The notes below the pieces were generated by a model. The model was not told the origin of the DNA and ran no database searches. It saw only the letters and a program-made list of their open reading frames with translations. A stretch of 64,000 bases of DNA from Liolophura sinensis (lineage: Eukaryota; Mollusca; Polyplacophora; Chitonida; Chitonidae): the NCBI RefSeq assembly GCF_032854445.1, contig NC_088300.1, positions 42,959,682 to 43,023,681 of the forward strand, in the 5' to 3' direction. Positions 49,301-59,400 of this stretch are shown piece by piece. The translations under genes were made by a program, and so were the position numbers. Numbering within the stretch: position 1 is the stretch's first letter; each line of letters opens with the position of its first letter.

Positions 49301-49889
49301 CTCTGGCAGCCATTTTTGCTATTGGTTGTGATAAACCCATCCCTCAACTACCAGATCATTTCTCTAAAGACGTCCGTGACTTTGTCAACAAATGCCTCAC
49401 CAGGTAAATATGTGTGCTTGGTAATTGTGCTAAGTAATTCTACCTGTATCCCTTGAATAGTACCAGATCGTGTATGTCTTGTTTTACCCCCCGGATAATC
49501 TACATGTTCTAGCAAGAATGTATGATACGTGAAGTCTTGAACAAGTATAAGTTGGCAATGGTAGTTACAATCTACTTACTAGTAGCCTTCATGTACAATG
49601 ACAGCATTGCTCTTGTATATTGTACATTTACTACAGCGTACAACCATATGCTTGTGTAGTTACGTGACCTACAATATACGTTGCTTGCCCTTCATATATA
49701 TGCTTTTTGGTCACAAATATATAAACTAATGCTGCAATTAGGAACGGAAATGTTGACCTTTTTGATGATATTTATTAAATGAAAGTTATTGTATTATTTG
49801 TTACCAGAGATCAGAATGAGAGAATGTCAGCTACAGAGGCTCTACAGCACAGATTTATTACGCGGAGACGGAAGAGTAGAGCCATTTGA
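33128..49889 (+). CDS. MAP3K19: MAP3K19 (YSK4)-like kinase with N-terminal ankyrin repeats, 23 coding exons
   Basis: Coding exons: 33128-33286, 33891-34019, 34726-34920, 35512-35672, 36061-36176, 36763-36851, 37076-37366, 37699-37747, 38025-38130, 38525-38745, 38971-39073, 39335-39504, 40047-40247, 41289-41431, 41835-45184, 45416-45520, 45908-46045, 46416-46567, 47279-47458, 48189-48383, 48553-48600, 49287-49403, 49808-49889. All junctions are GT-AG with matching phases. The frame fails only inside exon 41835-45184. Start choice: an in-frame TGA at 33113 lies just before the ATG, inside an exon whose acceptor is at 33067. Allowing one missing base, the product is about 2166 residues: ankyrin repeats (about 50-345), an S/T/P-rich disordered middle, and a kinase (about 1895-2160). 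The kinase matches MAP3K19 best ('GILK'-type spacing aside, it shares 'FVPGGSI', 'MLMPTG', 'DIWSIGCTVFEMAT'). MAP3Ks phosphorylate MAP2Ks in the cytoplasm. Confidence 0.87.
36339..36700. repeat. 72-bp tandem repeat, 5 copies, in a MAP3K19-like intron
   Basis: Units start at 36339, 36411, 36483, 36555 and 36627, exactly 72 bp apart, each with 'gtgatgatactgatgttggc' and 'catccagtaaatggc'. The array ends about 60 bp before the acceptor of exon 36763-36851. The period is a multiple of 3, so the array is open in both directions (24-residue period). It is not in frame with the adjacent exon. Confidence 0.93.
39200..39275 (+). mobile_element. SINE family B tail fragment in a MAP3K19-like intron
   Basis: 'caagtgaaatattcttgggt' followed by a diverged 'gcattaaaccccaatgaaac' and AAATA repeats. 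Only the 3' end can be recognised. Confidence 0.6.
39335..39504 (+). CDS. MAP3K19: Thr-Pro-rich exon of the MAP3K19-like gene
   Basis: This exon encodes a dense series of TP dipeptides ('TQTPSRPTPTRLTPNTQTPG', then 'RQTPSNRRS'). These are possible proline-directed kinase sites (MAPK or CDK type). Feedback phosphorylation is an inference. The region is otherwise disordered. The exon is phase 2 to phase 1 and flanked by consensus sites (tttcag, gtaagt). Confidence 0.75.
40885..41100 (+). mobile_element. SINE family B in a MAP3K19-like intron
   Basis: From 'gatgtcaccaatgcggtcac' (end of the tRNA-related head) through 'atgctggcttcctctctgac' to AAATA repeats. No duplication identified. Confidence 0.82.
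41835..45184 (+). CDS. MAP3K19: Giant low-complexity exon of the MAP3K19-like gene, with an internal frame break
   Basis: The exon runs from the acceptor TTTACAG (41834) to the donor CAG|GTAAGT (45185). Entering in the phase set by the preceding exon, the frame is open to a stop at 42501-42503. A second frame, open across 42300-42460 and onward, then continues without a stop to the donor and leaves in the phase required by the next exon. The exon length (3350) is one short of a multiple of 3. The protein is S/T/K/Q-rich, with degenerate 'KSTQGA' / 'KSAQGV' repeats (42130-42420), a very basic stretch with RSKSRPKSGKRVRSGKNR near 43570-43700, a KEN tripeptide at 43700-43708, acidic patches, and a 13-residue repeat near 44790-44930. 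No folded domain was recognised. Confidence 0.8.
44789..44930 (+). repeat. Coding 39-bp tandem repeat in the giant exon
   Basis: Three full units and one partial unit encode variations of 'VKAMIDAGADHSR' (13 residues). The sequence resembles the loop and helix end of an ankyrin repeat ('DAGAD') but is too short to fold as one. The 39-bp period preserves the frame. Confidence 0.9.
45737..45875 (+). mobile_element. SINE family B, 5'-truncated, with 14-bp target duplication, in a kinase-gene intron
   Basis: Body from 'ggtcttccagcaacctgc' to the AAATA tail. The tRNA head is absent. The perfect repeat tatttacactaatg occurs at 45723-45736 and 45876-45889. It lies only about 20 bp upstream of the acceptor at 45907, so the duplicated target borders the pyrimidine tract. 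Confidence 0.93.
45908..49889 (+). CDS. MAP3K19: STE-type kinase domain of the MAP3K19-like gene (last 7 exons)
   Basis: The last exons encode a complete kinase domain ending at TGA 49887-49889. Motifs in order: glycine loop 'GRGAFGTVWCG' (split by the 46045/46416 intron), lysine in 'IAVKQIEL', helix-C Glu in 'KIQEEVELL', 'HRDIKGGN' (split between CAC AG and A by the 47458/48189 intron), 'DFG' in 'KLIDFGCAK', 'GTPYWMAPE', 'DIWSIGCTVFEMA', and a final 'FITRRRKSRAI'. All catalytic residues are present, so the kinase should be active. 'FVPGGSI' and 'MLMPTG' are typical of the MAP3K19/MAP3K2-3 branch. The kinase is C-terminal, as in human MAP3K19. Confidence 0.93.
47085..47175 (+). mobile_element. 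Strongly diverged SINE family B remnant
   Basis: 'ggttttctctgggcagtctg', 'gtataagtgaaaaacattat' and 'gttaaacacctgtcaaataa' recall the family B 3' half. It lies in the intron before exon 47279-47458. Confidence 0.5.
47543..48130. repeat. 34-bp AT-rich minisatellite, about 17 copies, filling a kinase-domain intron
   Basis: Units 'agttttatgattatataata' plus 'tgataatgtaatat' repeat every 34 bp (for example 47581 and 47615). Variation is limited to a few positions (gataatg, gatagtg, gatggtg). It occupies most of the 730-bp intron that interrupts the Arg codon of the HRD motif. Confidence 0.95.
48717..48868 (+). mobile_element. SINE family B, 5'-truncated, with 9-bp target duplication
   Basis: Body from 'gtggtgggaaggtctgccag' to the AAATA tail, without the tRNA head. 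The direct repeat atttgtact occurs at 48708-48716 and 48869-48877. It is in the intron after exon 48553-48600. Confidence 0.9.
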
Positions 49890-52800
49890 AGTCATCATAC
49901 CCTGTATGGAAATGTTCCAGCCCAGAGGAGACTATACGGTTGTATATCATTTTTCCTATCATCCTATGCATAGTTTCAACCAACTATGTCTTCATAACTC
50001 CAGCTGACCAGGAGCAGCTCACTGAACATCCAACCATCATGTTAGTTATGAGTACATAACATTACATGTTGTCCATAAAACTGAGCAAGCAGCGACAGAC
50101 TTGGTGTTCCATCAACATTTTCAGGAGAGCTAACAGTTAAAGGAGCAGCGTGGGAAGTGTGTGTTGACCAGGTGTTAACAACGGGTACAAGTGACCAAAT
50201 AACCAACCTGAAGCACCAGATTGTATTTCAACCACCTGTTCACCCACCCACCTATCATTTGGTGTTTAAAGATGATACTTCAGTCCCAGTTTTAGTGTTA
50301 ACAGCTTCATTGCCAAAGTTAACTGTGACTTATCCATTCACAGACTACATTCTTTATATCTTTGTTTGAATAGATTTGAAAGTTTTACATACTTGTAAAT
50401 ATACTTTTGCGTCTAAAAAGTATTATGTACTTCCTGTTTCTGTGCTGTATCAGTGCTTCTTTAGAATGAGTCTTGTGATTTACATCTGTGTGTACAGTGA
50501 ACAACACCAACAAGGCAGTGATTTATAAATGTACATCTTTGTACACAGTGAACAACAGGTATGTGTACTATGAACAGCATCCATATGGAGTGACTAACGT
50601 GTACAGTGAACAAAATGTACATTGTAGTGATTTACAAATGTACATATGTGTACACACTGAATGAACAACATCCATGTGGACTGTGAACATCCATATACTT
50701 GTTACTTGTACTAACACTTTTGTGTACATGTTCAGTGAATGACAGGTGTGTGTATTTACAACTGTGTGTAATAGTGAAATGTATAATGTACATTTTGTGA
50801 ACAACATCTGTAACAAAGTACAGTGTACATATATATTTACAGAGGATGTCATTACATGTGTAATGTTACATAACTTATATACTGTATAAGGTATTTTATT
50901 GGTATTTTTGAACTTGATATAGGAAGTTAGGATTCCATGTTAGCAATACAGCTTCTGTGTTGAACAACATCATTGAAGTATTTGTCCACATAACATGAGT
51001 GTTTTAAGAGTAGCATGTCTGGCTCTGCACTGGACAGTGACAGCAGACTACATGAGAATGCTTTACAACTAAGGGCTCTGTCCACATTGACAATTGTTTT
51101 ATACATGATAGGGCACTGCATAACTCATAAGGACTGCTGGGTAAGTTTGAAATTATCATTTATGACAATCAAAATTAACTTAAATTGTATACCACAAAAT
51201 GTCTTTTAAATATTTATACTCCATTAACAAGGGCATTGACATGTGATACTAACCTCATAACAAATGATAATTCTTTCGATGAAAATATACTGTATTAAAT
51301 AACCCATCACGGTAACCATGGTAACCACTTGGCCGCTTAGGCCTGCGGGTGTTATGTGCTACTGATAAATGCCTTTGTATCTACATGTAGCCTGTTTACT
51401 TAAGATACGCCATATATCATGTTTCTTAAGAAAATACATGTACTCTTGTATATTATATTGTACTAGGGAATTTGTGCCATGTTTAAATTATTTTATATTT
51501 CAATAAGTTTTACGGAAGTGATTATATTTACAAATCATCTTCATGCATGCATGTTGTGATGAAGTTAACTTTAGTGGAACTTAACTGAACTGAAATGTGC
51601 CCGAAGTCATGCAGTGCAGTGATGTTGTGACGGGTCAGAAGCAGAGAAAAAGTTGAGCATCCATTTTTGAGCTTCCTTTTAACTCTTTAGTGCAAGCTCA
51701 GTCTAAATTAGTAATCTTCCTTTAATGGGTATCTTCAACTACTAAAGACTGGCTTTTTCAAGTAAGACGTATTGCTTGATTCTGATTTATTCGTCCACCT
51801 TATAGTGCAAAGTTTAATTCATCCACCTAATAGTGCCCATCCACCTTATAGTGCCAAGTTTGATTAATTTCTTTATTATGAACCTACTTGTTTTAAGGCT
51901 TTCATATGCTTCTGAAAGGTGGATGTTAATTGGACAAACTTCAGGTAAAAAACAGTAACTTGTAACCCAGTCATGTCGCTACAGTTAGCAAACAGAAGGA
52001 CTGAGAATACTTTGCACTGGCTTGATTTAAGTGTGCACAATGCACAGTGCCATATATGTATACTTTACAAGTACCCATATACATACATGCAACCACGCAG
52101 TATTTTACCTGGCAGCCATTAATCTCACTGTACATTGCTGTATGGCAGTATTGTCAGTTTTATACTTCAGCATGTTTGGTTCAGTCCTACTTTTACATGG
52201 TAGTTACATGGAATGGTATTTGATCTTGGTCAACCTCTAGTTTTATAACACCGAAGTACATGTATTCCCATTTTTAGACTTAATGTTGAAAGTGACGTTG
52301 AAATTTGTTTTCCAAGAGTTGAACTGTACATAGGAATCGTCACTTTGATGTACATGTATGCTGTACATTCATGTCATGTTCAGACATAGAGTATTATTAC
52401 CTGTTTATCTGCTTTTGAGTTCTGTAATATCTATTTATGCATCATTCCTAAGGTCTTAACATGTCATATTAGAGTGCTAATATTGTGATGGTGTATATGT
52501 ATAAAGCATTTGGTTCTCTTAAGGGCATGTACAAATGTAGGTACGTGTACAGTGGCAGTATTTATACCTACAAGGTATTGACAACCATGTTATTTTAAAA
52601 TGATGGTCACATGACAGAGTATAATATTACTTTTAGTAGTACACAACAGACACTATTTTTAAAATACATGAATGTTTAAAGAATCCTGATTTGTTTGTAT
52701 TTGATTTATTAAGATCAGTGCACTTCTGATCAGTATTGTATGACTAGAATTCCTTAGCCATCTAAGCACTACAAGTTGAGAAATGACATCAGCTGGGTGG

Positions 52801-53194
52801 GCAAATTTTAAATTTTTACTGCTTTTTTCTTGTACCAGCTTGGGGCAAAGTGATTAAAATATTTTTCATACACATGGACACTTTTTGTGTTGGTTCAGTT
52901 CCAACCCTGGATAGCAAATATTTGATACCCTTGCCTCCACTGTTAGGGGTCTGGTAACAATAAACAGGCATGATCTCTCATAGGTCTGTTTACATGGTTT
53001 TACATTTAGTTTGCTGGAGATACTTAACTTGCCTATGTCAGTGAATCATAACAAAATGATGTACATAAAGCCTCCGCTAAGTCATGTATCTCGGTGAATG
53101 GAGTATAAGGTGGCAGGTGATAACAGCCTGGAAAAGTTTCCTGATGTTTAATGCTGTTCAATATTATATCACAGCGGTGTCTCAGTGGTGTCAG
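49890..53194 (+). other. 3' region of the MAP3K19-like gene, probable 3'-UTR and intergenic DNA
   Basis: No further exon is recognised after TGA 49889. A degenerate tract of 'gtgtacagtgaacaac' and 'gatttacaaatgtacat' phrases covers about 50470-50850. An AATAAA at about 52959-52964 is one candidate poly(A) signal, but nothing proves the transcript reaches that far. Small direct repeats with 'tccaccttatagtgc' lie near 51793-51855. Open frames here look spurious. Confidence 0.4.
50470..50850. repeat. Degenerate repeat tract rich in tgtacagtgaac phrases
   Basis: At least eight imperfect occurrences of 'tgtacagtgaacaaca' or its variants, interleaved with 'tacaaatgtacatatgtg'. Spacing is irregular (about 25-60 bp), so this is an old or loosely ordered repeat. 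It lies shortly after the stop codon, probably in the 3'-UTR. Confidence 0.65.
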
Positions 53195-53202
53195 TGTCAA
53201 CA

Positions 53203-53535
53203 TCGGGACCGGTAGATCCAGGATCAATCCTTGATTGAGTCACACTTAAGACTTTAAAAGAGGAAGTTGTAACTTCCTCGCTTGGCGTTCAGCATGAAGG
53301 GGATAGTGCAACGACTAGTTGACACGTATCAGTATAATTGCTCGGGCGGGGCGGCTTACTTGCCTTTGGTAAGTCGTCTCAGTGAAGCAGCACTAAATAA
53401 AAGAGCGGTGGAAATCCGTCCTGCAACAAGGAGGCACATTACACGTACATGCACCCTAAGGATTCCTTCGTCGTCATATGACTGAAAAATTGTTGAGTAC
53501 AACGTTAAACCCCAAGCCCTCACTTACTCACTCAA
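53203..53535 (+). mobile_element. tRNA-derived SINE, family A, 5'-truncated, with target duplication
   Basis: Starts at 'tcgggaccggtagatccagg' inside the tRNA-like head (A box lost) and ends with 'ccccaagccctcacttactc'. The direct repeat tgtcaaca occurs at 53195-53202 and 53536-53543. It is inverted relative to the copy at 53.83 kb. Confidence 0.88.
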
Positions 53536-53834
53536 TGTCAACACATTTACAGCACAGCATCACTTGAATGCCGCAAGACATAATGACCCACCCTGTCACA
53601 GTATACATGTACTTGCACCAGACGATATACCCCACTCACCCCGTTTCGGCCAACCGCAGTATCCTCACACCAATTTGACCAATCCTTATGCTGAATGGCA
53701 AGCCTGGGCAGTACCCTAATTGGAGGTTGTTCAAGGGAGATAGAATCTCTGATTGGCTGAAAGTGGAGACAGGACCTTGATCATGCTTGAATAACTATGG
53801 TGCCTAAAGTTCAGCTTAGCCCAGTAATATTAGG

Positions 53835-54202
53835 GTGAGTGAGTGAGTGCTTGGGGTTTAACGTCGTACTCAACAATTTTTCAGTCATATGACGACGAAG
53901 GAATCCTTAGGGTGCATGTACGTGTAATGTGCCTCCTTGTAGCAGGACGGATTTCCACCGCTCTTTTATCTAGCGCTGCTTTACTGTGACGACTTACCAA
54001 AGGCAAGTAAGCTGCCCCGCCCGAGCCATTATACTGATACGGGTCGACCAGTCGTTGCACTATCCCCTTCATGCTGAACGCCAAGCGAGGAAGGTACAAC
54101 TTCCTCTTTTAAAGTCTTAGGTGTGACTCGATCAAGGATTGATCCTGGATCTACCGGTCCTGAAGCGGATGCTCTACCAACTGTGCTATCTGGGCCATTA
54201 GG
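53835..54202 (-). mobile_element. Full-length tRNA-derived SINE, family A, with 9-bp target duplication
   Basis: Nearly identical in structure to the 17.6-kb copy. The tRNA-like head is at the high-coordinate end and the gtgagtgagtgc tail at the low end. The repeat aatattagg occurs at 53826-53834 and 54203-54211. Confidence 0.92.
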
Positions 54203-54211
54203 AATATTAGG

Positions 54212-56436
54212 CATGAGTGGACTCAACTGTACAGCCTTCAAAGCTGACACTAGTGGTTCATACCCTGACAGAATACTGGAATGACCATTATGTTGGTGTA
54301 CAATGTCCGTTCATGGGACTAACAAAATTACTACTCAAGACTGTGCATATAGTATTTATATCTGTCAAAGATCTTTATTAACAACCCCTTTCATACATAT
54401 GAAGTGACTGACGTTTTCCCTATAACTTTTATACATACATCAAGATCTCATGACATCATCATAGTGTGATGATAAATGTACATTCACTTTAAAATTTTAA
54501 TTCATTCTACCCAAAAGGAGCGTGATTATTCACTTCAATACTTTAACGAAAAAGAGCGATTTACATAATATAATATCATTACAGGTTAAGGATTCTTCAG
54601 CAGCTTTAAGTTGCTGTAAAAAAAAATCTGTACCTTAAAAGCAGAACTAGTGTCAATTATTAACTAGTTTTACGTAGGGTAGCAAAGATACAATAATTTA
54701 AACCCTTGCGAAGACAACGGATGACTACACTGACGATTTAACATAAAATTTGTCATTTCTAAAACATTTTATCCTAAATAGCACAATAAGATGTATGACA
54801 AATTTATACACTTTACTTGCTAAAAATTTAAAAAGGAGACCATTTAAAATACAATCAACAGAGTTGTTTACCGTGATGCAGGATATAACAGCTGATATGT
54901 ATACAAAAACTTTGCACAACCTTTAAAAGGACAGAAGACATGTAGCTGACAATTATGGCATATAACGCATATACTCTAATATCACAGGCAATAATACCTT
55001 CTGGGTTATCTTTAATATTTATACATGAATACAAGAAAGATTTCCACAATGTTACTAGCATGTGGTACACACCACGGTACATGTACACTGCTTAAACCTG
55101 TTTTCATGGTCTGTCAAAAAATAAATAAATAAATATTTGGATGTTTTAAGGATACAATTTTAGCCCTGTTCTGTACACTGTTGCTGAAATTACACTAAAA
55201 CTTTAATCTCAAGCTAATATCTGAACAGTAATTAATATTTTACATATTTATACATGAATCCACAACCAGACAATCATATGAGAAATGCCGCAATACACGT
55301 TTCAAGTTAGTAATTAATGCTATTTGCTCTTTTAAACTTACTTATTCTATAGAACAAAACACTTTTAGATTCACGTCTACTTTCAAAAACCATGGCAGTA
55401 ATGTAGATATCACACTCCAAATAAAAATGTAGTTATGTGCACAAAAAATTAGGAAGGCTGTACGAAACTGACGAAGCTTGTCAATATTTACGGACCAAAT
55501 ACATGCTGATACAATAATACATTACCATTAGATAGCACCACTAGTCACATCTGATTGAAGAATGGTCTATTTGATACAGAATCACAACGTGATAAAAATA
55601 TCAGTCAATAAAATACCATACAACACTAGCACTGGATCCACAGCACCAAACATAAATGTCTTTCTCAACCACACACTCCTAACTAGCATATGATGGCTAA
55701 AATGTATGTCTATATTCTTTGTATATGCAATGAAATGTTTTAGAAAACGATATTATACAACAGAACAAGAAATGTATATGTTAAGAGGTTTAGGGACCTT
55801 ATCAGTATGTGATTATCGCTGCCCACTCAAACCACTGAATAAGGCACGGATCTCTGATCTCAACATCTGGATCTGACCTCAGCACCATATGACCACACCT
55901 AGGATCTGATCTCTTATCTCAACAGCACATGACATCTAAGATCTGACCTCAGCAGCTCACACCCTCATTTAGGATCTGACCTCAGCAGCGCACAATAACA
56001 TCTAGGATATGATCTCTGACCTGAACTGCACATGACAACGTCTGCAGCACATGACAACATTTAGGACCTGACCTCTTTCAGCATATAAAAACATCTAGGA
56101 TCTGACCTTTTCCCTCAACAGCATATGAGAACATCTAGGATCTGACCTCAACACCACATGGCTGACTTAGGATATGATCTCTGCAGCACATGGATACTTC
56201 AGAATCTGATCTTACTAGCACATGGATATTTAAGGATTTAACCTCTAACCTCTCCAGCACATGGATATGCATGTATACTCAGCCAAACCTCACCAGAATA
56301 TATATATACATGTATGTGTATCCAATCTGACTACAGCTCCAGGCTGACTTCAAGAACAGTCTGCTGTGCTAGGCTGTGACCACATCAGTACATCAGGTCT
56401 GCCTATCCATCTGAACTCACTGCGGTTCACAGCGGC
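54212..56436 (-). other. Probable MASTL 3'-UTR and 3' flank
   Basis: No coding segment. A minus-strand AATAAA (plus-strand tttatt at 54374-54379) could end the MASTL transcript about 2.1 kb past its stop. This is a weak call. The part next to the stop carries the repeat at 55.85-56.28 kb. Confidence 0.35.
55850..56285. repeat. Degenerate tandem repeat, roughly 35-45-bp units, in the MASTL 3' region
   Basis: About ten imperfect units of 'cagcacatgacaacatctag' followed by 'gatctgacctc'. Spacing varies and units are diverged toward both ends. It starts about 150 bp after the MASTL stop (minus sense), so it is likely transcribed in the 3'-UTR. Confidence 0.75.
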
Positions 56437-59400
56437 TTATGGAATCACTGCTGAAACTTTCAGTTGCTGCTCTGAATTACGCGCTGAAACATCAAAGAAG
56501 AGCACTATTACATCGCAAATCAAAACTGAATGTAATAAATGAACTGAACGTAGTTTGCTAGCAGCAAAGTAACCTCCTACTTTCAGACAATATAAACCCA
56601 GCACGGAAAGGAACTATGTAACATTTATCAGATTTAATAGCACAAATTTGATGGCTCTGGTGTCAATGAACAATTCTTCTACTTCTGAGTTTACCTGCAG
56701 CTGGGTTTCTAATATCTGACAAACCACTAATACTCCTGCTGAATACTTGTACTTCATTCATAACCATGCATCTGCCTTTTATACACTTTATCAATCATTT
56801 GAGAGTTTTACAAATATAATGAACCCGGTTTCTGCCCACCATAATGCTGGCCGCCGTTGTATAAGTGAAATATTCTTGAGTATGGCATAAAACACCAATC
56901 AAATAAATAAATAAATCAAGTATAATGAATGGCTATATTTGGTCTAATTACACATACATGCCACCTGTGTTTAACTTTATACAAAACAATATCATAACTT
57001 TGAAAACTGAGATTGATGCCACTATAACAAGTACCTTGGAAGTAGGAGGTGTCTGTGTTATCATCAGGCTGAGGCATAAATGGGGGTTCCATATCCAGCA
57101 GATGAGACCAGTCCAACTCTGAGAATAGTGGCATAGTCTTCAGATCTGGAGAGGACACGTAAACCATATTATAGGAAATGAACTCAATAGAACTTCAAAA
57201 TATAATATCTTCATGAAAACCTTAAAAGAAGTCAGTCAAAAATGTGTACTCTTTCGTTCTTTTCTGTAGCTGCTTCTGTATAATTGTGCTCAGAAAAGGA
57301 GTGGTATTGCACAAGCAATCTGTACCGGCAGTGAATGGTGTGTTTTTACCCAGCTTGGAACTGACTTGTGTACGTGGGAAACCATCCCTATTCTCACAGG
57401 TACAGATTTAAATGCTCTACAAGAGTAAATGAAAATTTGTAGGTCTATATTGTAAAGTATGTAAAAGACAAATGTGTCCATACTTTACCAATAATATTTG
57501 TTTCTTTCACACACTTTGTTCAATGAAATTGATGCATACAATCTGAACGAGCCATAAAAAACGTGAAATGTACTTTAATTTCACTTTTTAGTTGGATTAT
57601 AAAAACAGTTGGTCTCACAGCTGACCTCTGGCTGTAGTTCTCAATTTGGGGTCATGTGTGAGTAAGGATGAGATGGCTTGTGTGGCGTTCTCTGACAATG
57701 CTTCATCTTCCTCGGGCCACGGAATATCTAACAAAATAAATAGCGCTCTCTGAGCTAAACAATATAAATAGTGCTCTCTGAGCTAAACAATATAAATAGT
57801 GCTCTCTTACTGACCTGCTACAGAGGATGACTAAAACTAAAAACAATGCAAAACTTAAAGTGCAGCTTGATAAAGGATGAGTGACTGGTGCCGATAATGG
57901 GGAATTCATATATTTTGCGTTGAACTGCTCAAAAGGTGACAGGTCACTTTGTCAGTTGTTTAAAAGTACTCATCAATGATTCGGAAAGAAATGGCACCTG
58001 TTTTAGTACTGCTCACGGTAGGTGCGAAAGTAAACTTCTCACGCAGTGATAATCCATCCCCCATTGTTTTAATGTCTGATCCAGGTCACGAGGATTAGCG
58101 ACACCGCAGGAAACAAAGGAGGATTAAAGGCACCCATGATGATACCTGTTTGACATGCTTGAATAATTTTGGCCATATTTTATCTTGGAAAATTTTAAGA
58201 TTTTAAGATTTGTTTTTCAGTATTCTCTTAAATACGCGCAAATTAATTCCCACGAACATATTTTTGGAGAAAATCTGCGAAAAATAAATTCCAGCGAATA
58301 ATAAGTACTTTACAGTAATACCTACCCAAAATCCTCTCTAAGACTGCATATTTGTATGCCACATTGTGTACATATATACACTACATGCAGTTGTAATCAT
58401 ATTCTCAATGAAACTCCCATTGAACTGATATCCAAACTTGATATCTGATAAATCACAGGTGCAAAGTGTAAAGACCAAAAAATGTAGACACAGATTACGG
58501 CCAAAACATTGAAGAGCTAGCCTCTCACCTCTGTTAAGAATATTCTGAAAGATAAGTTCTGGAGTGGAGTCACAGAATGGTGGGACTCCTGTGAGGAATT
58601 CAAACAGACAAACTCCAAGGGCCCACCAGTCAACACCGGGACCTGGAACACATGGGAAATAATGTACACGACTGTAGCACTAAATCTCACTTTAGTCAAC
58701 ATATTGTCACAGGTGATACCTTGATACATTCTGGCACAAGAATATACACCTGTTACAAGACCGAATTGCACATAATAATGACATCTTTAACTATATATAC
58801 AGATGTTTTTTTATGAGTTGAACACAGACACCAGATGTACCAGCAAGTAGTACCATAATGCCTTCATCATCAACAGATACATGTACTGGCTTAGCACTGA
58901 ACAAACACCATAACGTCACCATGTAAAATGTAAGCAAACTTGTAACCAAATTAAAATCAGCAAGCTGCCAAAAGTTAGCATTTACAGAACATGGACAGTC
59001 ATATATATACATGAGTAATGACGCATGAATGAATGAATGATTGTGACTTACTGCCACGTTGGCAATATTGTAGCCATAGTGTGTCGCAACTGGCAATGAC
59101 CCATGTGATTTGTTACTGACCGTGGCCTTGCTGTAGTAAGAGTTCAGGGGCTAGGTAGTCAGGCGTTCCAAGAATCCTCTTGTCCTCATCCATCACTCCT
59201 CTGCGAACACTTTTGGGGGTCCTGAAGGGGGTCTTCTTACAGGCACCAATAGGGGTCTTTGGTGTCCAAAAACTTGTACACTTATTAAACAGTTTAGAAT
59301 CACATTAGTTAATACATCTGCATATACATGTATCTATATACAACAACAAGCAAGGCTACATATATTACATTGTGCAAAGGAGCAATATATACATTAAAAG

